Shown here in pieces: positions 46,374 to 54,489 of a stretch of DNA of 64,000 bases. A program made the position numbers and the translations under genes. Source of the DNA: Zobellia laminariae. GTDB taxonomy: Bacteria > Bacteroidota > Bacteroidia > Flavobacteriales > Flavobacteriaceae. Under the pieces are notes generated by a model, which was given only the letters and a program-made list of their open reading frames with translations, was not told the DNA's origin and made no database searches. Position 1 is the stretch's first letter; every line of letters starts with the position of its first letter. The DNA lies in NCBI RefSeq assembly GCF_009725995.1, contig NZ_RCNS01000002.1:124001-188000 (forward strand), in the 5' to 3' direction.

Positions 46374-47534
46374 ATGAAAATAACCGAAGTAAAAGTTTGG
46401 CTGGTAGAAGGGGTAAAATATAACTGGACACTATTAAAAATTTATACGGATACCGGCCATACCGGTGTTGGTGAGTCTACAAACTGGCCCGGTAGCCAAA
46501 TTGTGGAGGCAGCTACCCGAGAGCTAGGCGAAAGAATTATAGGTCTTGACCCCATGCGAACCGATTTTATATGGACAAAACTATACCGTGATCTAAACTG
46601 GGTGGGGCCTTATGGCGCCAGTATGTGTGCTATAAGTGGCATTGATATGGCTCTTTTGGATTTGAAGGGCAAGGTGTTGGGAGTTCCCATGTATGAGCTG
46701 TTGGGAGGTCAGTATCGTACGGAGATTCCACTATATGCCAATTATTGGTTTGTAGGCGGCGGCCACAATACTGATGATTACGTACGTCAGGCCAAAATAG
46801 TAAAAGAAGCAGGTTTTAGCGGCTTGAAATTCGACCCCTTTGCACATACCAATTATTTTTATGGCGAAGATCTTAGTACGGAGCTTACCCTTACCAAATC
46901 GCAACAAGATTTAGCTTTCAATATTAGTAAGGCGGTACGTGATGCCATAGGTCCGGATATGGACATGATGATTGAAACACACGCCATGCTGAATTTTAAA
47001 GTTGCCGTGGCCATGGCAGAAAGATTGGCTGCTTTGGACATTGCTTGGTTTGAAGAACCAGCAGGTCCGGAAAGTACAAAGACCTTAAGGGCGTTTAGAG
47101 AACGCATAGATCCTAAAGTTTCTATTTGTGTTGGAGAAAGACACTATACACGATATGGCATACGGGATGTTTTGGAGAGTTACGTAGCAGATGTTATTAT
47201 GCCGGATATTACAAGGTGCGGTGGCCCTAGTGAAATGAAACGGATGGCAACAATGGCGGAAGCTTACAATGTTTTAGTAGCCCCACATAATCCCAATGGA
47301 CCATTATCCACATTGGCAAGTTCTCATGTTTGCGCTTCTATTCCCAATTTCTTTCGTCAGGAGTTTATTTTCAACGATGTACCTTGGAGGGACGAAGTTA
47401 TAAGTCACCCCTTAAATATTAAAAGTGGTAAATTGATAATTTCGGATAGACCCGGACTTGGTGTTGATCTCGTTGAGAGTGAAATGGAAAAACACCCAGG
47501 CATACGAAAACATAGGGAGGGATATTATATTTAA
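46374..47534 (+). CDS. Enolase-superfamily sugar-acid dehydratase
   Basis: A 386-residue protein of the mandelate racemase/muconate lactonizing branch. Metal ligands are Glu201 (MMIETHA), Glu227 (WFEEPAGP) and Glu255 (CVGERHY). His305 in APHNPNGP with Asp278 forms the general-acid/base pair, and His203 follows the first ligand, as in galactonate and similar dehydratases. The second-strand motif is Lys152-Phe-Asp154, not the KxK of racemases. Likely reaction: loss of water from an aldonate to a 2-keto-3-deoxy acid. 3,6-anhydro-galactonate cycloisomerase belongs to the same superfamily and is an alternative in this galactan-eating organism. Confidence 0.88.
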   Translation: MKITEVKVWLVEGVKYNWTLLKIYTDTGHTGVGESTNWPGSQIVEAATRELGERIIGLDPMRTDFIWTKLYRDLNWVGPYGASMCAISGIDMALLDLKGKVLGVPMYELLGGQYRTEIPLYANYWFVGGGHNTDDYVRQAKIVKEAGFSGLKFDPFAHTNYFYGEDLSTELTLTKSQQDLAFNISKAVRDAIGPDMDMMIETHAMLNFKVAVAMAERLAALDIAWFEEPAGPESTKTLRAFRERIDPKVSICVGERHYTRYGIRDVLESYVADVIMPDITRCGGPSEMKRMATMAEAYNVLVAPHNPNGPLSTLASSHVCASIPNFFRQEFIFNDVPWRDEVISHPLNIKSGKLIISDRPGLGVDLVESEMEKHPGIRKHREGYYI

Positions 47535-47554
47535 TTAAACAGTAGTAGAGTTAT

Positions 47555-48442
47555 ATGGTTGAAACGGTTCTAAATAGTACGGCAACATTAGGTGAAGGAG
47601 TTTTTTGGCATCCCCAAGAGAAAAAAGTTTATTGGGTAGATATTTATGGCAAAGAAATTCACGCCACCGACCCAAAAACCGGAAGCAACCAAACTTTTAA
47701 GTTTCCTGAATTTGTGGGTACTATTGCTCCCATTGTTTCTGGTGGATTGTTGGTGGCCCTAGAAAATGGTGTAGTGGAACTAGATACCAAAAAAAGTGAA
47801 TTTTCCTCCGTTTTAGAACTAGAAAAAGATAAACCCAGTAATAGGTTCAACGACGGTAAGTGCGACCCAAAGGGAAGGTTTTGGGTAGGCAGTATGTGCC
47901 GTCATGGATTAAACCCAACAGGAGCTTTATACACTATAAACACAGACAAGAGCTTTGTGAAAAGAGTGGAAAATATTACCGTGTCAAACGGTATCACTTG
48001 GAGTTTGGACCATAAGACCATGTACTATATAGACTCGCCAACAAGAAAAGTAGTGGCGTATTCGTACGACGTAGAAACCGGAAATATATCTAACCCCATA
48101 AAAGTAATTGATGTACCTGAAGAATTTGGTTTTCCCGATGGAATGACGATTGATAACAATGGAATGTTGTGGATTGCTTTGTGGGGCGGAAACTCGGTAT
48201 CTCAATGGAATCCTAATACGGGTGAGCTTATCGAAAAGATTATTATACCTGCCCCTCATGTAACATCATGTGCTTTTGGAGGTGAAGATCAGCGCAAACT
48301 TTTCATCACGACGGCAAGGGAAGGTCTAACCGAAAAACTGTTGTCCGAGTACCCATTAAGCGGAAGTCTTTTTTCTATAGACCTACCTGTGGGCGGCCCG
48401 GAGGTTTTCTTTTTTAATAAATTAATAGCTCCTAATTCTTAA
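47555..48442 (+). CDS. SMP-30/gluconolactonase-like lactonase
   Basis: A 295-residue six-bladed propeller of the SMP-30 family, cytoplasmic (no signal). The metal residues are the Glu in ATLGEGVFWHP (near 14), the Asn in RFNDGKCDPKGRFWVGSM (near 97) and the Asp in FPDGMTIDNNGMLWIALW (near 195). It hydrolyses sugar-acid lactones with a divalent metal. It follows the dehydratase by 20 bases and precedes the SDR by 12. It would open the lactone that the SDR produces. Confidence 0.9.
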   Translation: MVETVLNSTATLGEGVFWHPQEKKVYWVDIYGKEIHATDPKTGSNQTFKFPEFVGTIAPIVSGGLLVALENGVVELDTKKSEFSSVLELEKDKPSNRFNDGKCDPKGRFWVGSMCRHGLNPTGALYTINTDKSFVKRVENITVSNGITWSLDHKTMYYIDSPTRKVVAYSYDVETGNISNPIKVIDVPEEFGFPDGMTIDNNGMLWIALWGGNSVSQWNPNTGELIEKIIIPAPHVTSCAFGGEDQRKLFITTAREGLTEKLLSEYPLSGSLFSIDLPVGGPEVFFFNKLIAPNS

Positions 48443-48454
48443 TTACAAATTGAT

Positions 48455-49243
48455 ATGTTAAACATAGATTTTAAAAATAAGGTTGTACTGATCACGGGCG
48501 TAACCAGTGGCATAGGGGCTGGAATAGCTGCCATATTTTCAGAAGCAGGTTGTCTTGTTTCGGGTTGTGGAAGAAGGGAAGAATCCCATACTGATGTGCA
48601 AGAGTTTCATAACAAAGGAAAGCAATACGAATCAGCTACTCTCTATACCCAAACCGATGTTACAAATGATGACGACCTGAAAAATCTTGTTGACCGTACC
48701 GTAGATGAATTTGGGAAAATCGATTTTTTAATATCTAATGCAGGAGCAAATTCTTTTCAGGGAGCAAAGGAATGTAGCGATTCGGATTTTGATAAAAACC
48801 TAAACCTGAACTTGAGGTCACATTGGAAAATAAGTCAATTATGTCAACCTCATTTAAGTAAGAGTGATAATGGAACCATCGTTATTATCACATCAAACCA
48901 TGGCTATTCTACCATGCCGGGCTGTTTTCCGTATAACACCACTAAAACGGCATTAAGAGGTTTAGTACAGTCGTTAGCAATTGAATGGGGACCAAAAATA
49001 AGGGCCGTGGGTATAGCTCCAGGATTTATAGAGACTGTGGGAACACAAACTTGGTTTGACTCTTTTCCTGATCCAGAGGAGGAGCGGAAGAGAACTAACG
49101 CTTTGCATCCTAGTGGAAGGATTGGAACACCAGAGGAGGTGGGAGCCTTTTGCGCTTTCTTATGCAGTGATTACGGAAAATTCATGAACGGAACAACATA
49201 CCTAATGGACGGGGGAAGGTCGGCACTAATGCAAGACGCCTAA
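48455..49243 (+). CDS. SDR-family sugar dehydrogenase
   Basis: A 262-residue classical short-chain dehydrogenase. The cofactor loop is TGVTSGIGAG (near 14-23), NAG occurs near 95-97, the catalytic YNTTK is near 165-169, and the C-terminal G-x-x-Y-L-M-D-G-G is typical. It is the last gene of the RraA operon, and a stretch with no genes follows. In this setting it probably oxidises a sugar to its lactone, or a keto-deoxy acid at another carbon; its place in the pathway is not certain. Confidence 0.9.
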   Translation: MLNIDFKNKVVLITGVTSGIGAGIAAIFSEAGCLVSGCGRREESHTDVQEFHNKGKQYESATLYTQTDVTNDDDLKNLVDRTVDEFGKIDFLISNAGANSFQGAKECSDSDFDKNLNLNLRSHWKISQLCQPHLSKSDNGTIVIITSNHGYSTMPGCFPYNTTKTALRGLVQSLAIEWGPKIRAVGIAPGFIETVGTQTWFDSFPDPEEERKRTNALHPSGRIGTPEEVGAFCAFLCSDYGKFMNGTTYLMDGGRSALMQDA

Positions 49244-49338
49244 CTATAACAGCGTTTTTCAATTACTATTTGTAGAAACCTACGCGCATTATAGTGCGGG
49301 GTAGTAGGTAGGAATATTTCAAAAGAGGTAAAGAAAAT

Positions 49339-49899
49339 ATGATAATAGAAAAGGACCAGGTTTTAGTAAGTAATCTAAAAGCTGGTGATATAAAGGCATA
49401 TGAGGCACTATATGAAAAGTATAGGAATAGACTCTATCACTTTGCATTCGGATATTTAAAATCCCATGTAGAAGCAGAAGGATTGGTGCAAGATGTTTTT
49501 GTTATCATTTGGAAAAAGAGAGCTGATTTAAAGCCGGAATGTTCCTTTAAATCTTACATTTTCACCATAGGCTTCAATCAGATTAAGGGGATGTTTTCAA
49601 AAAGAACCGCTCATAAAAATTACATGAACTCTAAAGTAGACGGTGAAAGTTTAGATTACTCTACCATGAATAGGGTTGATTATACTTTTTTGATGGATAA
49701 CCTTATGGGCGTTGTTGCAAAAATTCCGTTACGAAGAAGAGAAACCTTTATGAAGAGTAGGTTTGATGGCTTGTCGGTAAAAGAAATTGCACAAGAAATG
49801 GAGGTCAGTCCAAAAACGGTTGAGAACCAGATTACACTAGCATTACGGTTTATAAAATCAAATTTGGCGGTAGAAAGAAGCCTGGTGAGTTCTCGTTAA
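49339..49899 (+). CDS. ECF sigma factor without nearby anti-sigma
   Basis: A 186-residue sigma-70 factor of the FecI/Bacteroidetes type. Region 2 runs over YEALYEKYRNRLYHFAFGYL and onwards (18-60), and region 4 has LSVKEIAQEMEVSPKTVENQI (about 150-170). No FecR-type anti-sigma lies on either side: the following gene is an acetyltransferase and the previous one an SDR. It is therefore an orphan; control may rest on transcription or on a distant partner. Usual targets in this phylum are SusC/SusD genes. Confidence 0.92.
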   Translation: MIIEKDQVLVSNLKAGDIKAYEALYEKYRNRLYHFAFGYLKSHVEAEGLVQDVFVIIWKKRADLKPECSFKSYIFTIGFNQIKGMFSKRTAHKNYMNSKVDGESLDYSTMNRVDYTFLMDNLMGVVAKIPLRRRETFMKSRFDGLSVKEIAQEMEVSPKTVENQITLALRFIKSNLAVERSLVSSR

Positions 49900-50026
49900 G
49901 CATTCTATTCCTTACGTTTTCTTAGATGTTGACACTACAAATGATTCAATAAAATTACGGGAACAATAGAAGCGTATGTAGTGTTTTAGGTAAATCCATA
50001 TCTTTATATAAATTAAAAATACTGTC

Positions 50027-50506
50027 TTGGAAATAGTAGAAACACATAAAAAGGGATACACCATTTCAACCGACAAGGATAAGCTAGATATTTTGAGCAT
50101 TTACAAATTCCTTTCAAACGAAACTGATTGGGCTAAGGGAATTCCAATGAATACCCTAAAAACATCCATTGAAAACTCTTTGAATTTTGGACTGTATCAT
50201 AATAACAAGCAAATAGGTTATGCCAGAATAATTTCAGACTATTCCACAATTGCCTATTTAGGAGATGTATTTGTTCTAAAAGAATATAGAGGAAAAGGAT
50301 TAAGTAAGTGGTTGATAAATGAAATCATGCAACATCCAAACCTACAAGGATTAAGACGATGGATTTTACTAACTGACACTGCAGAATGGCTTTATAAGAA
50401 ATTTGGATTTACAGAATTGCCTCGTCCTGAATTTTATATGGAGAAGCACAATCCAAATGTCTATAAAGGAATAGAAATTACTAGAGGTAACGGAGAAGAA
50501 AGCTAA
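50027..50506 (+). CDS. GNAT-family N-acetyltransferase
   Basis: A 159-residue acetyltransferase. The acetyl-CoA loop is VLKEYRGKGLSKWL (85-98), with the preceding beta strand YLGDVFV. The start is TTG at 50027, and the product runs the full GNAT length. It follows the sigma factor by 127 bases but shows no functional link. The substrate is unknown. Confidence 0.85.
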   Translation: MEIVETHKKGYTISTDKDKLDILSIYKFLSNETDWAKGIPMNTLKTSIENSLNFGLYHNNKQIGYARIISDYSTIAYLGDVFVLKEYRGKGLSKWLINEIMQHPNLQGLRRWILLTDTAEWLYKKFGFTELPRPEFYMEKHNPNVYKGIEITRGNGEES

Positions 50507-50789
50507 AATAGGATTGTTTAGCAATCAACTGACCCTCTCAAAATTCAATTAAAACCGCTCATTTTCTACATTCAAAAATGCGAGTTTTAAACACTCACAT
50601 TTTCTGCAAAATGCCCAATTACCTCAGGGCCATCGCTTTTATAGAGCAAAATGCCACAATTGTTCTATACAGCGCTTCATTTGTAATATAGGCAACATAG
50701 GAATTTCACGACTTTTATCATATTCATAGTTAATAGAATTGACTAGTTATATTATCGATTTCTCTATTTAACCATTTTAATTTAATGAT
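50507..50789. other. Leader region of the xylan genes
   Basis: No ORF. AT-rich, with no clear TAnnTTTG box. The spaced copies of ATTTTCT (near 50560 and 50598) and the AT-rich end could hold HTCS or sigma sites. I see nothing firm. Confidence 0.3.
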
Positions 50790-51926
50790 ATGTTTAAAAC
50801 TGTTGTAGTATTTTTTGCAATCCTGTTGTTCTTGTTTGGTTTTGGAAAACTAAGAGAAAATAAGTTTCAGACAGGTGAAGAGGTTACTGGCCTCAAAAAA
50901 GCATTCCAAAAAGAGTTTTATATAGGAGCGGCTATTAATGACAAAATTATAACAGGAAAAGATAAAAAGGCTCTTGAAGTTTTAAAGAGAGAATTCAATA
51001 CCATAAGTCCAGAAAACGTCATGAAATGGGAAGCACTTCACCCATCTCCTGATACCTATAATTTTGATATGGCAGACAAATATGTGGCTCTTGGTAAAAA
51101 AAATAACATGTTTGTTATTGGTCATACCCTTCTATGGCATAGTCAAATAGGACCATGGATGAATACCGTAAGTGATAGTGCCACTATGGCAAATTACATT
51201 CGTGAACACATTACAACCGTGGCCAGTAGGTATAGTGGTAAAATTGATGGTTGGGATGTGGTAAACGAAGCTTTAAATGAAGATGGTTCGCTAAGAGAAT
51301 CTGTCTTTTTAAAGGTGATGGGAGAGCGGTATTTAGAATTTGCATTTAAGGTAGCTGAAAAAGCAGACCCATCTGCTGAGTTATATTATAACGATTATAA
51401 TATGTGGAAACCCGAAAAGCGGGAAGGGGCTATACGGCTTATAGAAAATCTACAAAAAAGCGGAGCTAAGATTAATGGGGTAGGCATGCAAGCACATTGG
51501 GGTTTGACAGAACCTTCATTGGAAGAAGTAGAAAATAGTATTGTTGCCTATGCAAAACTAGGATTAAAGGTTGCCATTACGGAATTGGATATTACTGTTT
51601 TACCAAACCCATGGGATTTGGAAGGCGCAGAAATAAGTCAAAACTATGAGGAGAGCGAAGAAATGAATCCTTATCCAAATGCTTTGCCAGATTCTGTAGA
51701 AGTTCAATTGGCCCAGCGCTATCAAGATATTTTTAAACTTTTCCTAAAGCATAGTGATAAGATTGATAGGGTTACTTTCTGGGGTGTGAATGACCAAAGT
51801 TCATGGCTCAACAATTGGCCAATTAAAAATAGAACCAACTACCCATTACTTTTTGATAGAAAATTTGAAGCGAAAAAAGCATACCAGTCAGTAATTCAAC
51901 TTAAAACAGATTCAACCAACCAATAG
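50790..51926 (+). CDS. GH10 endo-beta-1,4-xylanase, membrane-anchored or secreted
   Basis: A 378-residue retaining xylanase. The N-terminal segment VVVFFAILLFLFGFG (5-19) is a signal anchor or signal peptide with no clear cleavage site. The GHTLLWHSQ block is near 110-118. The acid/base is Glu160 in WDVVNEAL and the nucleophile is Glu265 in ITELDI. The catalytic barrel has normal length and no carbohydrate-binding module. It starts a three-gene unit with the symporter (8 bases) and GH43 (24 bases), for cutting xylan or xylo-oligosaccharides. Confidence 0.95.
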   Translation: MFKTVVVFFAILLFLFGFGKLRENKFQTGEEVTGLKKAFQKEFYIGAAINDKIITGKDKKALEVLKREFNTISPENVMKWEALHPSPDTYNFDMADKYVALGKKNNMFVIGHTLLWHSQIGPWMNTVSDSATMANYIREHITTVASRYSGKIDGWDVVNEALNEDGSLRESVFLKVMGERYLEFAFKVAEKADPSAELYYNDYNMWKPEKREGAIRLIENLQKSGAKINGVGMQAHWGLTEPSLEEVENSIVAYAKLGLKVAITELDITVLPNPWDLEGAEISQNYEESEEMNPYPNALPDSVEVQLAQRYQDIFKLFLKHSDKIDRVTFWGVNDQSSWLNNWPIKNRTNYPLLFDRKFEAKKAYQSVIQLKTDSTNQ

Positions 51927-51934
51927 TAATCCCC

Positions 51935-53392
51935 ATGAATTTAGAATCTCAAAAATTATCCGTTAAGGAAAAAATAGGCTATAGTCTAGGTGATCTTTCG
52001 GCAAATTTGGTCTTTCAGACCTTAATGACGTACCTAGCCTATTTTTACACGGACATTTATGGTCTAGAAACAAGTCATGCCTCCGCTATAATATTAACGG
52101 TAGGTCTTATTGCCGCATTTGGTTTCAACCCAATTATTGGAGCACTTGCGGATCGTACAACTTCTAAGTGGGGCAAGTTTAGACCATGGATTTTATTTAC
52201 TGCGGTGCCTCTGGGAATTGTAGCACTATTAGCCTTCAGTACTCCGGATTTTGATTATAAAGGCAAGGTTATTTATGCCGTTGTAACCTACACTTTGTTA
52301 TTGTTGTTATATGCAGCAAACAATTTGCCTTACTCCGCATTAAGTGGTGTTATTACAGGCGATATGGGTGAAAGGAATAGTCTATCCGCTTATCGTTTTG
52401 TAGCTGTAATGTTCGCGCAGTTTTTTGTACAGGTATTTATGCTGCCTATAATTGAATCTGCAGGTAATGGAGATAAAGCTGTGGGTATAGAGATTGTAAT
52501 GACTTGGTTGGCCATTATTGGCACAGTGATGCTCATAATTACTTTTTTGACTACTAAGGAACGTATTGTACCTACTCCGGAACAGAAATCTACTTTAAAA
52601 GAAGATTTGGGTGATTTATTCGGTAACAAACCATGGATCATTATGTTGGTGCTTACTACGCTCGTATTTGTAACCTTGGCAATGAAAGGTGGGTCTTATG
52701 TGTACTACTTTGAGAACTACGTGAATGAAGAAAGTTTGACGGTTTTTATACAACCTATATTAGATGCTCTAGCATCTATTGGCGTCAATTTTTTTGGTGA
52801 GAATCCGGTTTCTGCGGGTTTTGGACTTTTTAATGCCGGTGGTATTATTTTTATGATTGTGGGTATTACGCTATCAAAAAGATTTGCCGATAAATATGGA
52901 AAGCGAGATGTCTTTATGGTAGCTCTTTTTATATCAACACTTTTTATTATTTTCTTTTACTTCTTCTCTCCCAATTCTGTGGGATTAATTTTTACATCAC
53001 AGATTTTTCATGGTTTCTTTTATGGTTTGACAATCCCCTTACTCTGGGCCATGATTGCAGACGTAGCAGATTTCTCGGAATGGAAGAACAATAGAAGAGC
53101 TACGGCTATAATTTTCTCTGCTATGATGGTCGGTTTAAAAGGAGGTCTAAGTATTGGGAGTGCATTGCTAACGGCCATTTTAGGAGCATATGGTTATATT
53201 TCAAAAGAAGCTATGGTTGCGGGAGAAGCTATTGTGCAACCCGAAAGTGCTATTCAAGGAACAAAAATGTTAGTGAGTATTTACCCTGCAATTCCGTTTT
53301 TATTGGGGATTGCTTTGCTGTTTTTATATGAGATAAATAAAAAGATGGAAACTCAGATAGAGGTAGACTTAAAGAAACGAAGACTAAAATAA
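51935..53392 (+). CDS. GPH-family sugar:cation symporter
   Basis: A 485-residue inner-membrane carrier of the MFS/GPH (MelB-XynB) type, with about 12 helices. The start KIGYSLGDLSANL and the motif GALADRTTSKWGKFRPW are classic GPH features. A loop with an extra hydrophobic stretch (near 265-290) is common in Bacteroidetes members. Between GH10 and GH43 it most likely imports xylo-oligosaccharides with Na+ or H+. Confidence 0.93.
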   Translation: MNLESQKLSVKEKIGYSLGDLSANLVFQTLMTYLAYFYTDIYGLETSHASAIILTVGLIAAFGFNPIIGALADRTTSKWGKFRPWILFTAVPLGIVALLAFSTPDFDYKGKVIYAVVTYTLLLLLYAANNLPYSALSGVITGDMGERNSLSAYRFVAVMFAQFFVQVFMLPIIESAGNGDKAVGIEIVMTWLAIIGTVMLIITFLTTKERIVPTPEQKSTLKEDLGDLFGNKPWIIMLVLTTLVFVTLAMKGGSYVYYFENYVNEESLTVFIQPILDALASIGVNFFGENPVSAGFGLFNAGGIIFMIVGITLSKRFADKYGKRDVFMVALFISTLFIIFFYFFSPNSVGLIFTSQIFHGFFYGLTIPLLWAMIADVADFSEWKNNRRATAIIFSAMMVGLKGGLSIGSALLTAILGAYGYISKEAMVAGEAIVQPESAIQGTKMLVSIYPAIPFLLGIALLFLYEINKKMETQIEVDLKKRRLK

Positions 53393-53416
53393 ATGATAAC
53401 ATAACACGAATATCAC

Positions 53417-54439
53417 ATGCCAGAAGAATCTATAGAAAATATCGATTTTGATAAGTTAAACGAAACAGCTATTTCCCAGCCGTTGGTAAAGAACATATAT
53501 ACGGCAGATCCATCTGCTCATGTTTTTAATGGAAAAATATATATCTACCCATCTCATGACATAGAATCGGGAATTCCCTTTGATGACTTAGGGAGTCATT
53601 TTGCCATGCAAGATTATCATGTAATTTCTATGGATGGAATTCATAGTGAAGCAGTTGATAACGGAGTAGCGCTTCATGTTGATGATGTGCCGTGGGCAGA
53701 AAAACAAATGTGGGCGCCGGATGCAGCACATAAAGATGGGAAGTACTATATATATTTTCCTGCACGGGATTACGATGGGATTTTTAAAATAGGCGTTGCC
53801 GTTGGCGATGCTCCCGAAGGACCTTTTACGCCTCGGCCCGAAGCTATAAAAGGTAGTTATTCCATAGACCCCGCAGTTTTTGAAGATGAAGACGGTAGTT
53901 ATTATATGTATTTTGGTGGAATTTGGGGCGGACAGCTTCAAAAATATCGTAATAATACATACGATAAAAGCAATGAAATGCCAGAACCTGAAGAAGTGGC
54001 GCTATTACCTATTGTAGCCAAACTAACTGATGATATGCTAGAATTTGCAGAAGAGCCAAAAGAGGTTCAAATTTTGGATGCAGATGGGGAATTACTTTTA
54101 GAGGCTGATAATGATAGACGTTTCTTTGAAGCTTCTTGGATACATAAATACGATGGTAAATATTACTTTTCCTATTCTACGGGAGATACCCATTTCATCT
54201 GCTACGCGATAGGCGATAACCCCTATGGACCTTTTACATATACCGGTCGTATATTGAATCCTGTTGTGGGTTGGACCTCTCATCATTCCCTTTGTGAGGT
54301 AGAGGGCAAGTGGTATTTATTTTATCATGATTCTAGCCTATCAAAAGGTGTAACTCATTTACGTTCTGTGAAGGTTGCAGAAATTACTTATAATCCAGAT
54401 GGGAGCATAGTAACTTTAGATCCTTATCTAAAAGAGTAA
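53417..54439 (+). CDS. Cytoplasmic GH43 beta-xylosidase/arabinofuranosidase
   Basis: A 340-residue five-bladed propeller with no signal peptide. The base is Asp31 in YTADPSAHVFNGK, the second Asp lies in YSIDPAVFEDEDG, and the acid Glu in FFEASWIHKYDGKYY (near 235). It removes xylose or arabinose from imported oligosaccharides. It is the last gene of the unit, closed by the terminator at 54459. The subfamily cannot be named from the sequence alone. Confidence 0.93.
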   Translation: MPEESIENIDFDKLNETAISQPLVKNIYTADPSAHVFNGKIYIYPSHDIESGIPFDDLGSHFAMQDYHVISMDGIHSEAVDNGVALHVDDVPWAEKQMWAPDAAHKDGKYYIYFPARDYDGIFKIGVAVGDAPEGPFTPRPEAIKGSYSIDPAVFEDEDGSYYMYFGGIWGGQLQKYRNNTYDKSNEMPEPEEVALLPIVAKLTDDMLEFAEEPKEVQILDADGELLLEADNDRRFFEASWIHKYDGKYYFSYSTGDTHFICYAIGDNPYGPFTYTGRILNPVVGWTSHHSLCEVEGKWYLFYHDSSLSKGVTHLRSVKVAEITYNPDGSIVTLDPYLKE

Positions 54440-54458
54440 ATTAAATATTAAAATTTGT

Positions 54459-54489
54459 AAAAGGGACTATTCTGATGATAGTCCCTTTT
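54459..54489. terminator. Bidirectional terminator between GH43 and the FG-GAP gene
   Basis: AAAAGGGACTAT (54459-54470) pairs exactly with ATAGTCCCTTTT (54478-54489) around TCTGATG, with T tails on both strands. The last codons of the minus-strand gene lie inside the stem. Confidence 0.9.
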
